NCBI GenBank assembly: GCA_000719105.1
Contig: JODX01000024.1
Coordinates: forward strand, 25,669 to 89,668
From: Streptomyces sclerotialus
Lineage (GTDB): Bacteria > Actinomycetota > Actinomycetes > Streptomycetales > Streptomycetaceae
DNA: 64,000 nucleotides
Direction of reading: 5' to 3'
Shown: one piece after another, positions 16,315-25,125 of the stretch
How the letters are laid out: every line of letters begins with the position of its first letter
Numbering within the stretch: position 1 is the first letter of the stretch
Program-made: the position numbers and the translations under genes
The notes under the pieces: generated by a model
What the model saw: only the letters and a program-made list of their open reading frames with translations
The model's database searches: none
What the model was told of the DNA's origin: nothing

Positions 16315-18342
16315 TCAGCCGACCTCCCTGACCGGCACCTTCGCCGTGCTCGCCGTACTCGCCGTACTCGCTGTGTTCGTCGCGTTTGTGGCGTCCGTCG
16401 TGTTCGTGGCGAACTGCTCTGCCTGCAGCGCGTACAGCTCCGCGTAGAGGCCGCCCCCGGCGAGGAGCTCCTCGGGCGTGCCGGACTCCACCAGACGGCC
16501 CTGGTCCAGGACGTGCACCAGGTCGGCGTGGCGGACCGATGCCAGCCGGTGCGTGATGAGGATGACCGTCTGACCGGTGCCCGCCAGGGCGCGAATCTTC
16601 TCGAACACCTCCAGCTCCGCCCGTGCGTCGAGCGCCGCCGTCGGCTCGTCCACGATCAGGATCTGCCCGCGCCGGTACGCGGCCCGCGCGATCCCCAGCC
16701 GCTGCCACTGGCCGCCCGACAGCTGGTGCCCGCCGCTGAACTCGCGGGCCAGCAGGGTGTCCAGGCCGCGCGGCAGATCGGCCACCACGTCCTGGGCACC
16801 GGCCTCGGCGACGGAGGAGGCGAGCCGTTCCTCGGTCAGCGGCGCCGAGGGGCGGCCGACCGCCACGTTCACCCGGGCGGTGAACGGCCACCGCTTGAAG
16901 TCCTGGGCGACCATCGCGATCCGCTCGACGATCTCCTGCCGGTCGGCGGTCGCCGCGTCCACGTCGTCCCACAGGATCCGGCCGCTGTCCGGTGCGTACA
17001 GCCCGGCGAGCAGCTTGACCAGCGTCGTCTTGCCCGAGCCGTTCTCCCCGACGAGCGCGACGATCTTGCCCAGGGGGACGGTGAGGGTGACGTCGGAGAG
17101 GGCGGGCCGGGCCGTCTTGCCCGGGTAGCCGAAAGTGACGTTCTCCAGCCTGATCTCACGCGGCTGCGCGGGCAGCGACTCCCCGCCCGCCGGGATCGCC
17201 CGCTCGGCCGCCTCCGCGTACAGGCGCTGCATGTCGCCGACGAAGAGAGCCTCCTCGTGCAGGGCGTTGACCTCCAGGACGAGTGTGTTGAGGCTCGCCG
17301 AGCCGGTCCGGATCGCGATCACCGCGGTGGCCGCCACGGAGAGCGCCATGGCGCCGGCCAGCAGCAGGGCACCCAGGGTCGCGTACGTCGCCACGGTGGC
17401 CAGCCCCGTCCAGGCCGCCGCGATCAGCCCGGTGCGCGCCGCGAGGCGGGCCAGCCGGGCCTGCTCGGCCTCCGCCGTCTCCGACATCGCGCGGTAGTGG
17501 CGCAGCAGGAACGGACCCACTCCGTGCACCCGGATCTCCGGCGCGGACTCCGGCTCGGCGAGCAGCCTGGCGAGCAGCTGTCCCGCGCGCGAGTGCTGCA
17601 CCCAGGTGTGGAAGGACTCGTAACGGCGCCGGGCGGTCGTCAGCGCGCTCCAGGCGCTGGGCAGGGTCATGGTGATCAGCAGCGGGAGCAGGGCCGGGTG
17701 CAGCACCGTCAGTACGCCGGCCGCGGCGACGAGCGAGATCAGCGCGTTCACCACGCGCGCGGAGTACGCGATCATGCGGCGGGCGGACTGGGCGCCCCAC
17801 TTCGCGGTGTCCAGGAGCTTGTGGAAGGTGTGGTCCTCGATCGCGGACAGCTCCACGGCCGCGGCGCACTCCAGGTACCGCTCGGTCGCCACACGCTCCA
17901 CGCGCGGCTCCAGCCGTCCGGTGGCGTACGTGGAGGCGGCCCGCAGCAGCGCGGCGAGCATCATGACGACGGCGACCGCGACGAGCGCGGGCACCGCGTC
18001 CCGCAGCCGGTCCTCGACAGTGCCGTCCGCCAGCAGCCGGGCCAGCACGGAGTTGACCGCAAGCAGGCTCACCGCCTGGGCCAGGCCCCGGCCGATCTCG
18101 GATGCCAGCACGGTGCGGGCGGCCCGCCGGTCGGCCTGCCAGGCGAGCCGGAAGCCGACCGCCAGCAGGGACGGCAGCCGTCGCAGCATCGTGCGGAAGT
18201 TCAGTTCCAGGAACGCGCCCTGGTGCTGGGACCAGCCCATGTCGTAGCGCAGCGGACCGCCGAAGAGCAGTACCTCCGACTCCGAGGGCTCCGAACCGCC
18301 CTTGTCGGGATCGTGTTTGCCCGGATCATGTCCCTTGCCCAC
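16315..18342 (-). CDS. ABC transporter, fused permease and ATPase (exporter type)
   Basis: 675 residues: a half-transporter with about six membrane helices (~75-340) and a C-terminal nucleotide-binding domain. Walker A GENGSGKTT, Q-loop MVAQDF, signature LSGGQWQR, Walker B ILIVDEPTAALD and H-loop ITHR are all intact, so it should be active as a homodimer. The substrate is unknown; relatives export peptides or lipids. The C-terminus ends in a low-complexity Asn/Thr/Ala run followed by VPVREVG. The first ~45 residues are hydrophilic and cytoplasmic. Confidence 0.88.
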   Translation of the reverse strand: MGKGHDPGKHDPDKGGSEPSESEVLLFGGPLRYDMGWSQHQGAFLELNFRTMLRRLPSLLAVGFRLAWQADRRAARTVLASEIGRGLAQAVSLLAVNSVLARLLADGTVEDRLRDAVPALVAVAVVMMLAALLRAASTYATGRLEPRVERVATERYLECAAAVELSAIEDHTFHKLLDTAKWGAQSARRMIAYSARVVNALISLVAAAGVLTVLHPALLPLLITMTLPSAWSALTTARRRYESFHTWVQHSRAGQLLARLLAEPESAPEIRVHGVGPFLLRHYRAMSETAEAEQARLARLAARTGLIAAAWTGLATVATYATLGALLLAGAMALSVAATAVIAIRTGSASLNTLVLEVNALHEEALFVGDMQRLYAEAAERAIPAGGESLPAQPREIRLENVTFGYPGKTARPALSDVTLTVPLGKIVALVGENGSGKTTLVKLLAGLYAPDSGRILWDDVDAATADRQEIVERIAMVAQDFKRWPFTARVNVAVGRPSAPLTEERLASSVAEAGAQDVVADLPRGLDTLLAREFSGGHQLSGGQWQRLGIARAAYRRGQILIVDEPTAALDARAELEVFEKIRALAGTGQTVILITHRLASVRHADLVHVLDQGRLVESGTPEELLAGGGLYAELYALQAEQFATNTTDATNATNTASTASTASTAKVPVREVG

Positions 18343-18491
18343 CGTCGGCCTCCCCTGGACAGGTTCCCCTGGTCATGGAGGAGGCCACTATTGCGGGGCG
18401 GACGCCGGGCGGCCAGGGCGCACGACCGTATCGCGACGGACCGTCGGAGGTGCGCCGGGCGTGGCCGTACCGAACGGCCGGCTCCGCCCGG

Positions 18492-18944
18492 TCACGCGCT
18501 GAGCGGCTCCGACCAGGTGGGGGTCGTTCCCGTCACCCGGCACAGCGTCAGGTAGAGCGGGATCGGCGGGGTGTACGGGATCGTCCCCGCCGGCCGGTGG
18601 ACGAGACCGGGGACGGCAGGCGTGCCCGGCAGGAAGGCGCCCGCGCTGTACCGGGCGGGCGCGGGCCACCGCAGGGCGTAGTCCGAATCCGAGGGCACCA
18701 GCCACCACCAATGCGCGTCGTCGGCGTACACACAGCCCACCTGGGGCAGCCCCGCCATGAGTTCCCGGCCCAGCTCCGCCGGCACCTCGACGGCGTCGCA
18801 GCCCATGGGGGCGGTCATGCCCTCGGGCGGTGTCAGACGGGGGAGCACGGGGGCCCGCTGCCCGCGACGCAGGCGGATCAGGGTGTCCAGGCACACCACC
18901 GGGGCGGCACGGCCCGCCAGGTGCGCTCCGGTGGACGCCGTCAC
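18492..18944 (-). CDS. Hypothetical protein paired with the anti-sigma-like ATPase
   Basis: 150 residues starting at a GTG that overlaps the stop of the upstream ATPase gene by 4 bases (GTGA), so the two are translationally coupled. Notable segments are CVYADDAHWWWLVPSDSDYA and a C-terminal PPIPLYLTLCRVTG. It is a soluble, Trp/Pro-containing protein of a type commonly found downstream of small ATPases in Streptomyces. The function is unknown; a partner or modulator of the ATPase is an inference from coupling. Confidence 0.7.
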   Translation of the reverse strand: MTASTGAHLAGRAAPVVCLDTLIRLRRGQRAPVLPRLTPPEGMTAPMGCDAVEVPAELGRELMAGLPQVGCVYADDAHWWWLVPSDSDYALRWPAPARYSAGAFLPGTPAVPGLVHRPAGTIPYTPPIPLYLTLCRVTGTTPTWSEPLSA

Positions 18945-19687
18945 TTCCACTCGGCCCCCGTTCCGCGGGGCGTACGCGTTCCGCTGCCCCGTTCCTCCGT
19001 GGGGGGCTTCTTCGCGCTCCAGCCCAGGTCGGACCGGGCCCCGGTGTACGTGGCGATGCCGTCCGCCGTGCGGGGCGGGGCGCCGACAGGGCGTGTGAAG
19101 TCGAGGGGCCGCGTATGCGTGGCCTCCGCGGAGCGTGCCGCCCGGGCCCCCCGGGGCAGGTCCACCCAGACCAGCAGTCCCGGTCCCACCTCCTGGGTAC
19201 CCCACGCCCGGCACACGGCCTCGACGAGGAGCAGACCTCTCCCGTGTTCCTCCTCGGGCAGTCCCGGTGAGGGGTGCGGAACGCCGGGGGCGCAGCCCTC
19301 GTCGCGCACGGCTATCCGGACGCGGTCGTCGCCGTCGTGCAGTTCGCACACGACCCGCTCGCCGGCGGCGTGCACGATCGCGTTGGTGACCAGCTCCGAC
19401 ACGACGAGGACCGCCGTGTCGCAGGTGTCCTCGCACAACGCCCAGCCGGACAGCCGGGCCCGCGTCATCCGCCGGGCCTGGGCCACGGCGCTCGGATGCG
19501 CGGTCAACTCGAAGCGGAACCGGCGCTCATCGTCCGTTCCTGGGGGCGTATCGGTCCCCGTACCGGGTCGGGGGCGCGACCCGGCGACCGTGCGTGGTTC
19601 CGGTCGCAGCCCGGTATCCGTACCGGGCGTGAACCGGACCGGGACGGCTTCTGTTCCTAAAGGCGCGGGCGGAATCACGCTTGCCAC
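18941..19687 (-). CDS. ATP-binding protein, RsbW-like anti-sigma/histidine-kinase ATPase domain
   Basis: The HATPase_c_2 domain is at ~75-185: VVSELVTNAIVHA (N box), VRDEGCAPG (G1) and GRGLLLVEAVCRAWG (G2). These proteins resemble SpoIIAB/RsbW but usually lack a known sigma partner in Streptomyces. Flanking regions are long and disordered. The start is uncertain: GTG 19687 has a GGGGAG only 3 bases away, GTG 19678 is 9 bases later. It is divergent from the XRE/DUF397 pair, the arrangement of WhiJ-type loci. Two adjacent palindromes lie just upstream. Confidence 0.82.
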   Translation of the reverse strand: MASVIPPAPLGTEAVPVRFTPGTDTGLRPEPRTVAGSRPRPGTGTDTPPGTDDERRFRFELTAHPSAVAQARRMTRARLSGWALCEDTCDTAVLVVSELVTNAIVHAAGERVVCELHDGDDRVRIAVRDEGCAPGVPHPSPGLPEEEHGRGLLLVEAVCRAWGTQEVGPGLLVWVDLPRGARAARSAEATHTRPLDFTRPVGAPPRTADGIATYTGARSDLGWSAKKPPTEERGSGTRTPRGTGAEWK

Positions 19688-19703
19688 TATCTCCCCGCCG
19701 GGA

Positions 19704-19718
19704 ACACTTGGCAAGTGT
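19704..19718. promoter_or_regulatory. Perfect palindrome ACACTTG-G-CAAGTGT upstream of the ATPase gene
   Basis: A 15-base sequence with 7-base perfect half-sites around a central G, ending 17 bases upstream of the proposed ATPase start. It is well placed as an operator, possibly for the XRE regulator encoded 0.3 kb away; this assignment is inference. Confidence 0.7.
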
Positions 19719-19739
19719 CACTCTGAAAAATGCAGAGTG
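19719..19739. promoter_or_regulatory. Inverted repeat CACTCTG-N7-CAGAGTG abutting the first palindrome
   Basis: Perfect 7-base arms at 19719-19725 and 19733-19739 around an A-rich spacer (aaaaatg). It starts at the base after the neighbouring palindrome. The A-rich centre is unusual for this GC-rich region and suggests an operator or promoter core between the divergent WhiJ-type genes. Confidence 0.65.
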
Positions 19740-20029
19740 CTGTGTGACTGTCTGAAGGGGCATGGCACACTGCTCCCAACAGCACGTCAAGCGGCGCCAG
19801 TTGGGACCTGCGCAGAGGTGCATCGCGCGTGATCGCATGGACACGCACGGGCACGGCGGGGCTCCGGACAGGCGCCGCAAGGCTGTCGGGAGCAGCGGCG
19901 ACCGTGCGGACGGGGTCCCGCCCGAGGGCGGAACCCGAGGACAGAACCCGAAGACGGGGCCCGGGGGCCGGGACGATCGCGCCGCAGGGTCAGGACCACT
20001 GTGCCGACAGGGCAAGGAGAGGGGACGAG

Positions 20030-20893
20030 ATGAGCGAGCCGCGGTCCGCGCCCACGGTCGGCCAGGTCGTGCTCGGCCGGCGTCTGATGGACCTGCGGGA
20101 GAAGGCGGGCCTCAAGCGTGAGGAGGCCGCGCGCGTCCTGCGCGTCGCGCCCGCCACCGTGCGCCGCATGGAGACGGCCGAGGTCGGCCTCAAGATCCCG
20201 TACCTCCAGCTGCTGCTCAAGGCCTACGGCGTCCCCGACGAGGAAGCCGACGCCTTCGTCCAGCTGGCCGAGGACGCGAACAAGCCCGGCTGGTGGCAGC
20301 GCTTCCACGACATCCTGCCGGGCTGGTTCTCGATGTACGTCAGCCTGGAGGGCGCGGCGAGCCTCATCCGCTCGTACGAACCCCACTTCGTACCCGGACT
20401 GCTCCAGACCGAGGACTACGCCCGGGGTGTCCTGAAGGCCGGCGCCATCGGCCAGACCCGGCCCGACGACATCGACCGCCATGTGGCCCTGCGCATGCAG
20501 CGCCAGGAGCTGCTCACGCGCGCGGACGCACCCCGGCTGTGGGTCGTGATGGACGAGACCGTGCTGCGCCGCCCCGTCGGCGGCCCCGAGGTCATGCGCG
20601 ACCAGCTCGACAGGTTGCTCGAGGCGACCGAGCTGCCCAACGTGACGCTCCAGGTGGCGCCCTTCGAACGAGGGCCGCACCCCGGCACGTACGGGCCTTT
20701 CGTGCTGTTCCGATTCGCCGTGCCGGAACTTCCCGACATGGTCTACAGCGAGTACCTGACCGGCGCGATCTATCTGGACGCGCGCACCGAGGTGGCCACC
20801 CACCTCGAGGTCATGGACCGCATGGCGGCACAGGCCGCCACAGCACAACGCACGAAGGAGATCCTCCGGGATCTTCGCAAGGAGCTCCAATGA
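20030..20893 (+). CDS. XRE family regulator with DUF5753 domain (WhiJ-like)
   Basis: 287 residues. The N-terminal helix-turn-helix spans ~15-70: LGRRLMDLREKAGLKREEAA then RVAPATVRRMETAEVGLK. A DUF5753 domain follows (~100-270): SLIRSYEPHFVPGLLQTEDY, RMQRQELLTR and VAPFERGPHPGTYGPF. Streptomyces chromosomes hold dozens of these regulators, of which WhiJ is the studied example and affects sporulation. AAGGAGAGGGG lies upstream of ATG 20030. The stop overlaps the DUF397 start by 4 bases (ATGA). Confidence 0.92.
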   Translation: MSEPRSAPTVGQVVLGRRLMDLREKAGLKREEAARVLRVAPATVRRMETAEVGLKIPYLQLLLKAYGVPDEEADAFVQLAEDANKPGWWQRFHDILPGWFSMYVSLEGAASLIRSYEPHFVPGLLQTEDYARGVLKAGAIGQTRPDDIDRHVALRMQRQELLTRADAPRLWVVMDETVLRRPVGGPEVMRDQLDRLLEATELPNVTLQVAPFERGPHPGTYGPFVLFRFAVPELPDMVYSEYLTGAIYLDARTEVATHLEVMDRMAAQAATAQRTKEILRDLRKELQ

Positions 20894-21150
20894 ACCGTAC
20901 CCAGCCGCAGTCGCACACCCGCGTCTACAACGGCATGCCCGCCCGCGAACTGGGCAGCGAGGGCTGGCACAAGCCGTGGAGCGGCGGCAACGGCGGCAAC
21001 TGCCTGGAGGCGATGAAGCTCGCCGACGGCAGGATCGCCGTACGTCAGTCCACCGACCCGGACGGCCCCGCCCTGATCTACACGACCGACGAGATGAACG
21101 CCTTCATCCAGGGGGCGAAGGCGGGGGTGGCCGACTTCCTGCTGACATGA
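20890..21150 (+). CDS. DUF397 domain protein
   Basis: 86 residues, translationally coupled to the XRE gene. The DUF397 core is visible: WHKPWSGGNGGNCLEAMKLA (the S-G-x-x-G-x-C-V/L-E pattern), VRQSTDPDGPALIYT and a C-terminal FIQGAKAGVADF helix. DUF397 proteins accompany DUF5753 regulators and are thought to antagonise or modulate them in WhiJ-type systems. Confidence 0.92.
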   Translation: MNRTQPQSHTRVYNGMPARELGSEGWHKPWSGGNGGNCLEAMKLADGRIAVRQSTDPDGPALIYTTDEMNAFIQGAKAGVADFLLT

Positions 21151-21346
21151 GTTTTTCCCCAACCGGCCGACGCGCACCGGTGTATCGGTCACCTTTGTTG
21201 AACTGGCGCTACTTCTGAGTACGAGTACGAGTACGGAGCGGGTCGACCCGGCCGTCGGCCACCGCACAGGTTCCCACAGCTCACCTTCCGCACTTCCCGC
21301 ACTTTCCTTCCGCACCTTCCATCGCGCAGAACCTACGGAGTTCCTC

Positions 21347-22150
21347 ATGAACGGGCAGGGCCCCCTCAACATCGACACCAGCAGACCGCATCCGGCGCGG
21401 ACGTACGACTGGTTCCTCGGCGGCAAGGACAACTATCCGGTCGACGAGGAACTGGGCCGCAAGATGCTCGCCCTCGAACCGCGGGTGCAGGTACTGGCGC
21501 GGGTCAACCGCGCGTTCATGCACCGTGCCACGCGCTGGCTCGCCCAGAACGGGGTGCGGCAGTTCCTGGACATCGGCGCGGGCATCCCCACCGAGCCGAA
21601 CCTGCACCAGATAGCCCAGCAGGTCGTGCCCGACGCCCGCGTCGTGTACTGCGACAACGACCCCATCGTGCTGGCCCACGCGGCGGCCCTGCTGCGCGGT
21701 ACGCCCGAGGGCGTCACCGAGTACGTGCAGGGTGACGTGCGCGACCCGGACAGCATCATGGCGGCGGCCCGCAAGGTCCTGGACTTCGACGAGCCCGTGG
21801 CCCTCTCGCTCGTCGCGCTGCTGCACTTCGTCACCGACGAGGACGGTGCCCACGAGCTGGTGGAGCGGCTGATGTCCGAGCTGCCCTCCGGCAGCCACCT
21901 GGTGCTGTCCCACGCGTCGGCCGACTTCACGCCGGAGACGGCGAAGGAGGCGGCCGCGACGTACAAGGCCGGCGGCATCACCCTCGCCCTGCGCTCCCGT
22001 GACGAGGTCGCCCGGTTCTTCGCGAACCTCGAACTCGTCGAACCCGGGGTGTCGCAGGTGACCGACTGGCACCCCGAACTGGGCGAGCCGGTGCCCGGGC
22101 AGGACGACGACGTGGTTCCGGGGTACGCGGCGGTGGGGCGCAAGGCCTGA
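21347..22150 (+). CDS. SAM-dependent methyltransferase, DUF574 family
   Basis: 267 residues. Characteristic N-terminal signature SRPHPARTYDWFLGGKDNYP is followed by FLDIGAGIPTEPNLHQIA (SAM site), VVYCDNDPIVLAHAAALL and SLVALLHFVTDEDG. This family is expanded in Streptomyces and often lies beside XRE/DUF397 genes; substrates are not known. GGAG precedes the ATG by 7 bases. The 196-base gap upstream contains three gagtac repeats near 21216. Confidence 0.88.
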   Translation: MNGQGPLNIDTSRPHPARTYDWFLGGKDNYPVDEELGRKMLALEPRVQVLARVNRAFMHRATRWLAQNGVRQFLDIGAGIPTEPNLHQIAQQVVPDARVVYCDNDPIVLAHAAALLRGTPEGVTEYVQGDVRDPDSIMAAARKVLDFDEPVALSLVALLHFVTDEDGAHELVERLMSELPSGSHLVLSHASADFTPETAKEAAATYKAGGITLALRSRDEVARFFANLELVEPGVSQVTDWHPELGEPVPGQDDDVVPGYAAVGRKA

Positions 22151-22200
22151 CGCCCGAGCCATGAAGGGCGGACGAGGGGCGGGCGGGAAGCAGGCCGGGC

Positions 22201-23694
22201 CTACACCGTCAGCGGGCGGTCGTACGGCCCGATCGGCGCCGGCAGCCGGGTGGTTCCCGTGAGGTGACGGTCCACCGCGGCGGCCACCGCCCGTCCCTCC
22301 GCGATCGCCCACACGATCAGGGACTGCCCGCGCGCGGCGTCCCCCGCGACGTACACGCCGGGGACGCTCGTGGCGAACTCCGCGTCGCGGGCGATCGTGC
22401 CACGCGGGTCGAGTGCGAGCCCCAGCTGGTCGATCACCCCGTCGTCGCGGCCGGGCCCGGAGAAACCGAGGGCGAGCAGGACGAGATCGGTGGGGAGCAT
22501 GCGTCCGGTGCCCGGCAGCGGGCGCCGGTCCGCGTCCACCTCGACCAGGTGCAGCGCCCGCACCCGCCCGTCCGTGTCCCCCGTGAAGCGCAGCGTGGAC
22601 GCCGCGAACAGCCGCGCGTCCGCCGTTGCCGCCGGCGCCGTCCCCAGATCCCGCGCCTCCTCGTGCGCCACCGAGAGCCGGTAGACCTCCGGGTACGTCG
22701 GCCACGGCTCCGCGTCCTCGTCCCGCTCGGTGCACGGCAGCGGGCGGATGTCCAGCTGGGTCACCGACACCGCGCCCTCCCGCACGGCCGTCCCCAGACA
22801 GTCCGCCCCGGTGTCACCGCCCCCGACGATCACCACGTGCCGCCCCGCGGCCGACAGCGGTGAGACCTCCAGGTCCCCTTCGCACACCCGGTCGGCGAGC
22901 GGCAGGTACTCCATCGCCTGGTGGATCCCCGCCAGCTCCCGTCCCGGCACGTCCAGATCCCGCCACGCCGTGGCGCCGGTGGCGATCACCATGGCGTCGT
23001 ACCGTGCCCGCAGGTCCGCCGCCCCGACGTCCCGCCCGACCGCGACCGACGTACGGAACTTCGTGCCCTCGGCCCGCAACTGCTCCAGCCGCCGGTCCAG
23101 ATGCCGCTTCTCCATCTTGAACGCGGGGATGCCGTACCGCAGCAGCCCGCCGATCCGGTCGGCCCGCTCGTACACCGCCACGGTGTGCCCGGCCCGGGTC
23201 AGCTGCTGGGCCGCCGCGAGCCCGGCGGGCCCGGAACCGATCACCGCGACCGTCCGCCCGGTCAGCCGGTCCGGCGGCCGCGGCGGCGCGAAGCCCTCGT
23301 CCAGGGCCCGGTCGGCGATGGCCACCTCGATGTTCTTGATGGTGACCGCGGGCTGGTTGATCGCGAGCACACAGCCCGCCTCGCAGGGCGCGGGACACAG
23401 CCTTCCGGTGAACTCGGGGAAGTTGTTCGTCGCGTGCAGCCGGTCGCTCGCCGCCCGCCAGTCGTCCTGTGAGACGAGGTCGTTCCAGTCGGGGATGAGA
23501 TTCCCCAGCGGGCAGGCGTCGTGACAGAACGGGATCCCGCAGTCCATGCAGCGGTCCGCCTGCCGGCGGATGATCGGCAGCAGTGCCCCCGGGACGTACA
23601 CCTCGTCCCAGTCCCGCACCCGCTCCCGGACGGGCCTGCGGGGCCATTCCCGCCGGGGCGTCGTCAGAAAGGCCTTGAAGTCGGGCTCGGCCAT
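22201..23694 (-). CDS. gltD: Glutamate synthase small-subunit-like oxidoreductase (orphan GltD)
   Basis: 497 residues. The N-terminal Fe-S domain has CMDCGIPFCHDACPLGNLIP and a second Cys group (CPAPCEAGCVLAI). The FAD site is VIGSGPAGLAAAQQ and the NADPH site VIVGGGDTGADC. In glutamate synthase this subunit passes NADPH electrons to GltB, but no gltB lies next to it here, so it either works with a distant GltB or serves another acceptor. GGGGGGAG sits 6 bases before the ATG. Upstream is the DUF1772 gene, 90 bases away. Confidence 0.88.
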   Translation of the reverse strand: MAEPDFKAFLTTPRREWPRRPVRERVRDWDEVYVPGALLPIIRRQADRCMDCGIPFCHDACPLGNLIPDWNDLVSQDDWRAASDRLHATNNFPEFTGRLCPAPCEAGCVLAINQPAVTIKNIEVAIADRALDEGFAPPRPPDRLTGRTVAVIGSGPAGLAAAQQLTRAGHTVAVYERADRIGGLLRYGIPAFKMEKRHLDRRLEQLRAEGTKFRTSVAVGRDVGAADLRARYDAMVIATGATAWRDLDVPGRELAGIHQAMEYLPLADRVCEGDLEVSPLSAAGRHVVIVGGGDTGADCLGTAVREGAVSVTQLDIRPLPCTERDEDAEPWPTYPEVYRLSVAHEEARDLGTAPAATADARLFAASTLRFTGDTDGRVRALHLVEVDADRRPLPGTGRMLPTDLVLLALGFSGPGRDDGVIDQLGLALDPRGTIARDAEFATSVPGVYVAGDAARGQSLIVWAIAEGRAVAAAVDRHLTGTTRLPAPIGPYDRPLTV

Positions 23695-23784
23695 GGCCGT
23701 CTCCCCCCGTCTCCTCGGGGAAGCACCGTCTTCCGCAACGATACGCCGCGTCCGCCGTGCCCGCCGTCCGATCCGTCGTACGTC

Positions 23785-24264
23785 TCAGGTGAGGGCCAGC
23801 ACGTACGAGAGCGCCGCGGCGGCCGAGGCTATGGTGCGGACGTGGTTCCACGTCGTCCACTCGCTGACGTACACGGGCCAGTACGTGGCGGCCTCCGGCG
23901 TGCCCGCCTTCAGCCTCGCCAAGGCGTCGTTGCGCGGCACGTTCGCCGCCACCGTGACCCCGAAGCTGCCGAACAGATACAGCGCGCTCCCCACCAGCAG
24001 CTCCACCGCGCCCCGGTCCGGCCACAGCACGAACGTGACCACCGCCAGCACGGCGCACAGCACCGCCGACCCCACGAACACCACCATGAAGGCCGGGGTC
24101 ACCGCCGCGACGTTGACCGCCTGCATCGCGGCCACGCCCTGCGCGGGCGGCAGCGCGGCGAGCCCTCTCATCACGAACGTCGAGAACCCGCAGAAGACCC
24201 CCGCGACCAGCCCCGTCCCGATGATCCCCAGCACCGTCAGCACGAAGTACGGTCCGTCGATCAC
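23785..24264 (-). CDS. DUF1772 family membrane protein
   Basis: About 159 residues with four hydrophobic helices. Hallmarks are VAGVFCGFSTFVMRGLAALP near the N-terminus and the ANVPRNDALARL motif (N-x-P-x-N-D-A-L), plus WTTWNHVRT, all typical of DUF1772, a family that includes anthrone-oxygenase-like proteins. The reaction here is unknown. GTG 24264 was chosen for the GGGGGGA 6 bases upstream; GTG 24270 is too close to it. Confidence 0.82.
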   Translation of the reverse strand: MIDGPYFVLTVLGIIGTGLVAGVFCGFSTFVMRGLAALPPAQGVAAMQAVNVAAVTPAFMVVFVGSAVLCAVLAVVTFVLWPDRGAVELLVGSALYLFGSFGVTVAANVPRNDALARLKAGTPEAATYWPVYVSEWTTWNHVRTIASAAAALSYVLALT

Positions 24265-24331
24265 GTCCACTCCCCCCTGACCGGTCGCACCGGTCGCACC
24301 GATCAAACCGGTCGCATGGGCCGCACCGGCC

Positions 24332-25012
24332 TCATCGTCCCCGCCATACTCGCAACGTCCCTTCCACGGCCTGCGCGATCCGTCTGCGCGCCTCGTGCCG
24401 TGGCACCCCGCTCATCAGCAGCTGGTCGTACGGCGTGTCCAGGTGCCGTACGGACGCGACGACCGCCGAGAACACCGCGGTCCCGGAGAGCGCCCGTCCC
24501 GCCGCGCTCCGCCCCACCCGGCCGCTGCCGCGCACCGAGGCGTGCGCGGCGATCTCCCGCGCCCGCCCGGCGGGGCAGCCGGGGAACAGCCGCAGTATCT
24601 CGGCCGCGAACGCGTCCGTGAACCGCACGTCCTCGGCCGCCCGCCGCTCGGCGTCCCGCGCCCGGCGCCGGCGCCGGGCCTCCTCGTCGGCCAGGCACCG
24701 CTGCTCGGCCCGGGCGAGCGCGGCGTCCTCCACGAGGACGCCCTGCCGCTCGTACCGGCCCTTCCGCCGGTTGAACCGCACGACCACGGCGGAGAGTGTG
24801 CTCTCCTCCCGCGATCTCCGGGTGAGCGCGGTGTCGCCTCGCGGCAGGAACACCAGATGCCCGAGATCGGCGCAGTCCAGGCACCTCGGCACACCGTCCT
24901 CCAGCACCAGCAGCGCCAGCGGGCCGCTCCGGCACTCGGCGCAGTTCTTCCTCCTGAGCGCCTGGACGACGACAAGTCCCGTACCGGACGGGGGAATCGC
25001 GGGTGCTGCCAT
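24332..25012 (-). CDS. DUF2293 domain protein
   Basis: 226 residues. An N-terminal zinc-ribbon-like part has CAECRSGPL and CLDCADLG (two C-x2-C pairs, residues ~24-47). A charged coiled helix follows (DEEARRRRRARDAERRAAED) and then the DUF2293 region (RLFPGCPAGRAREIAAHASV, HLDTPYDQLLMSG). The paired zinc ribbon and basic helix suggest nucleic-acid binding, but no function is established. Confidence 0.8.
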   Translation of the reverse strand: MAAPAIPPSGTGLVVVQALRRKNCAECRSGPLALLVLEDGVPRCLDCADLGHLVFLPRGDTALTRRSREESTLSAVVVRFNRRKGRYERQGVLVEDAALARAEQRCLADEEARRRRRARDAERRAAEDVRFTDAFAAEILRLFPGCPAGRAREIAAHASVRGSGRVGRSAAGRALSGTAVFSAVVASVRHLDTPYDQLLMSGVPRHEARRRIAQAVEGTLRVWRGR

Positions 25013-25125
25013 ACGCGCTTCATTCCCGGCACGCCCCGCGGTTCAAGCCGCCGGCGGCCGCGGCGTCTCCCGCCGGGCGTCCGCAGGACATCCGGTAGCG
25101 CCGCACGGGGCCGCGCGGCGGCATC

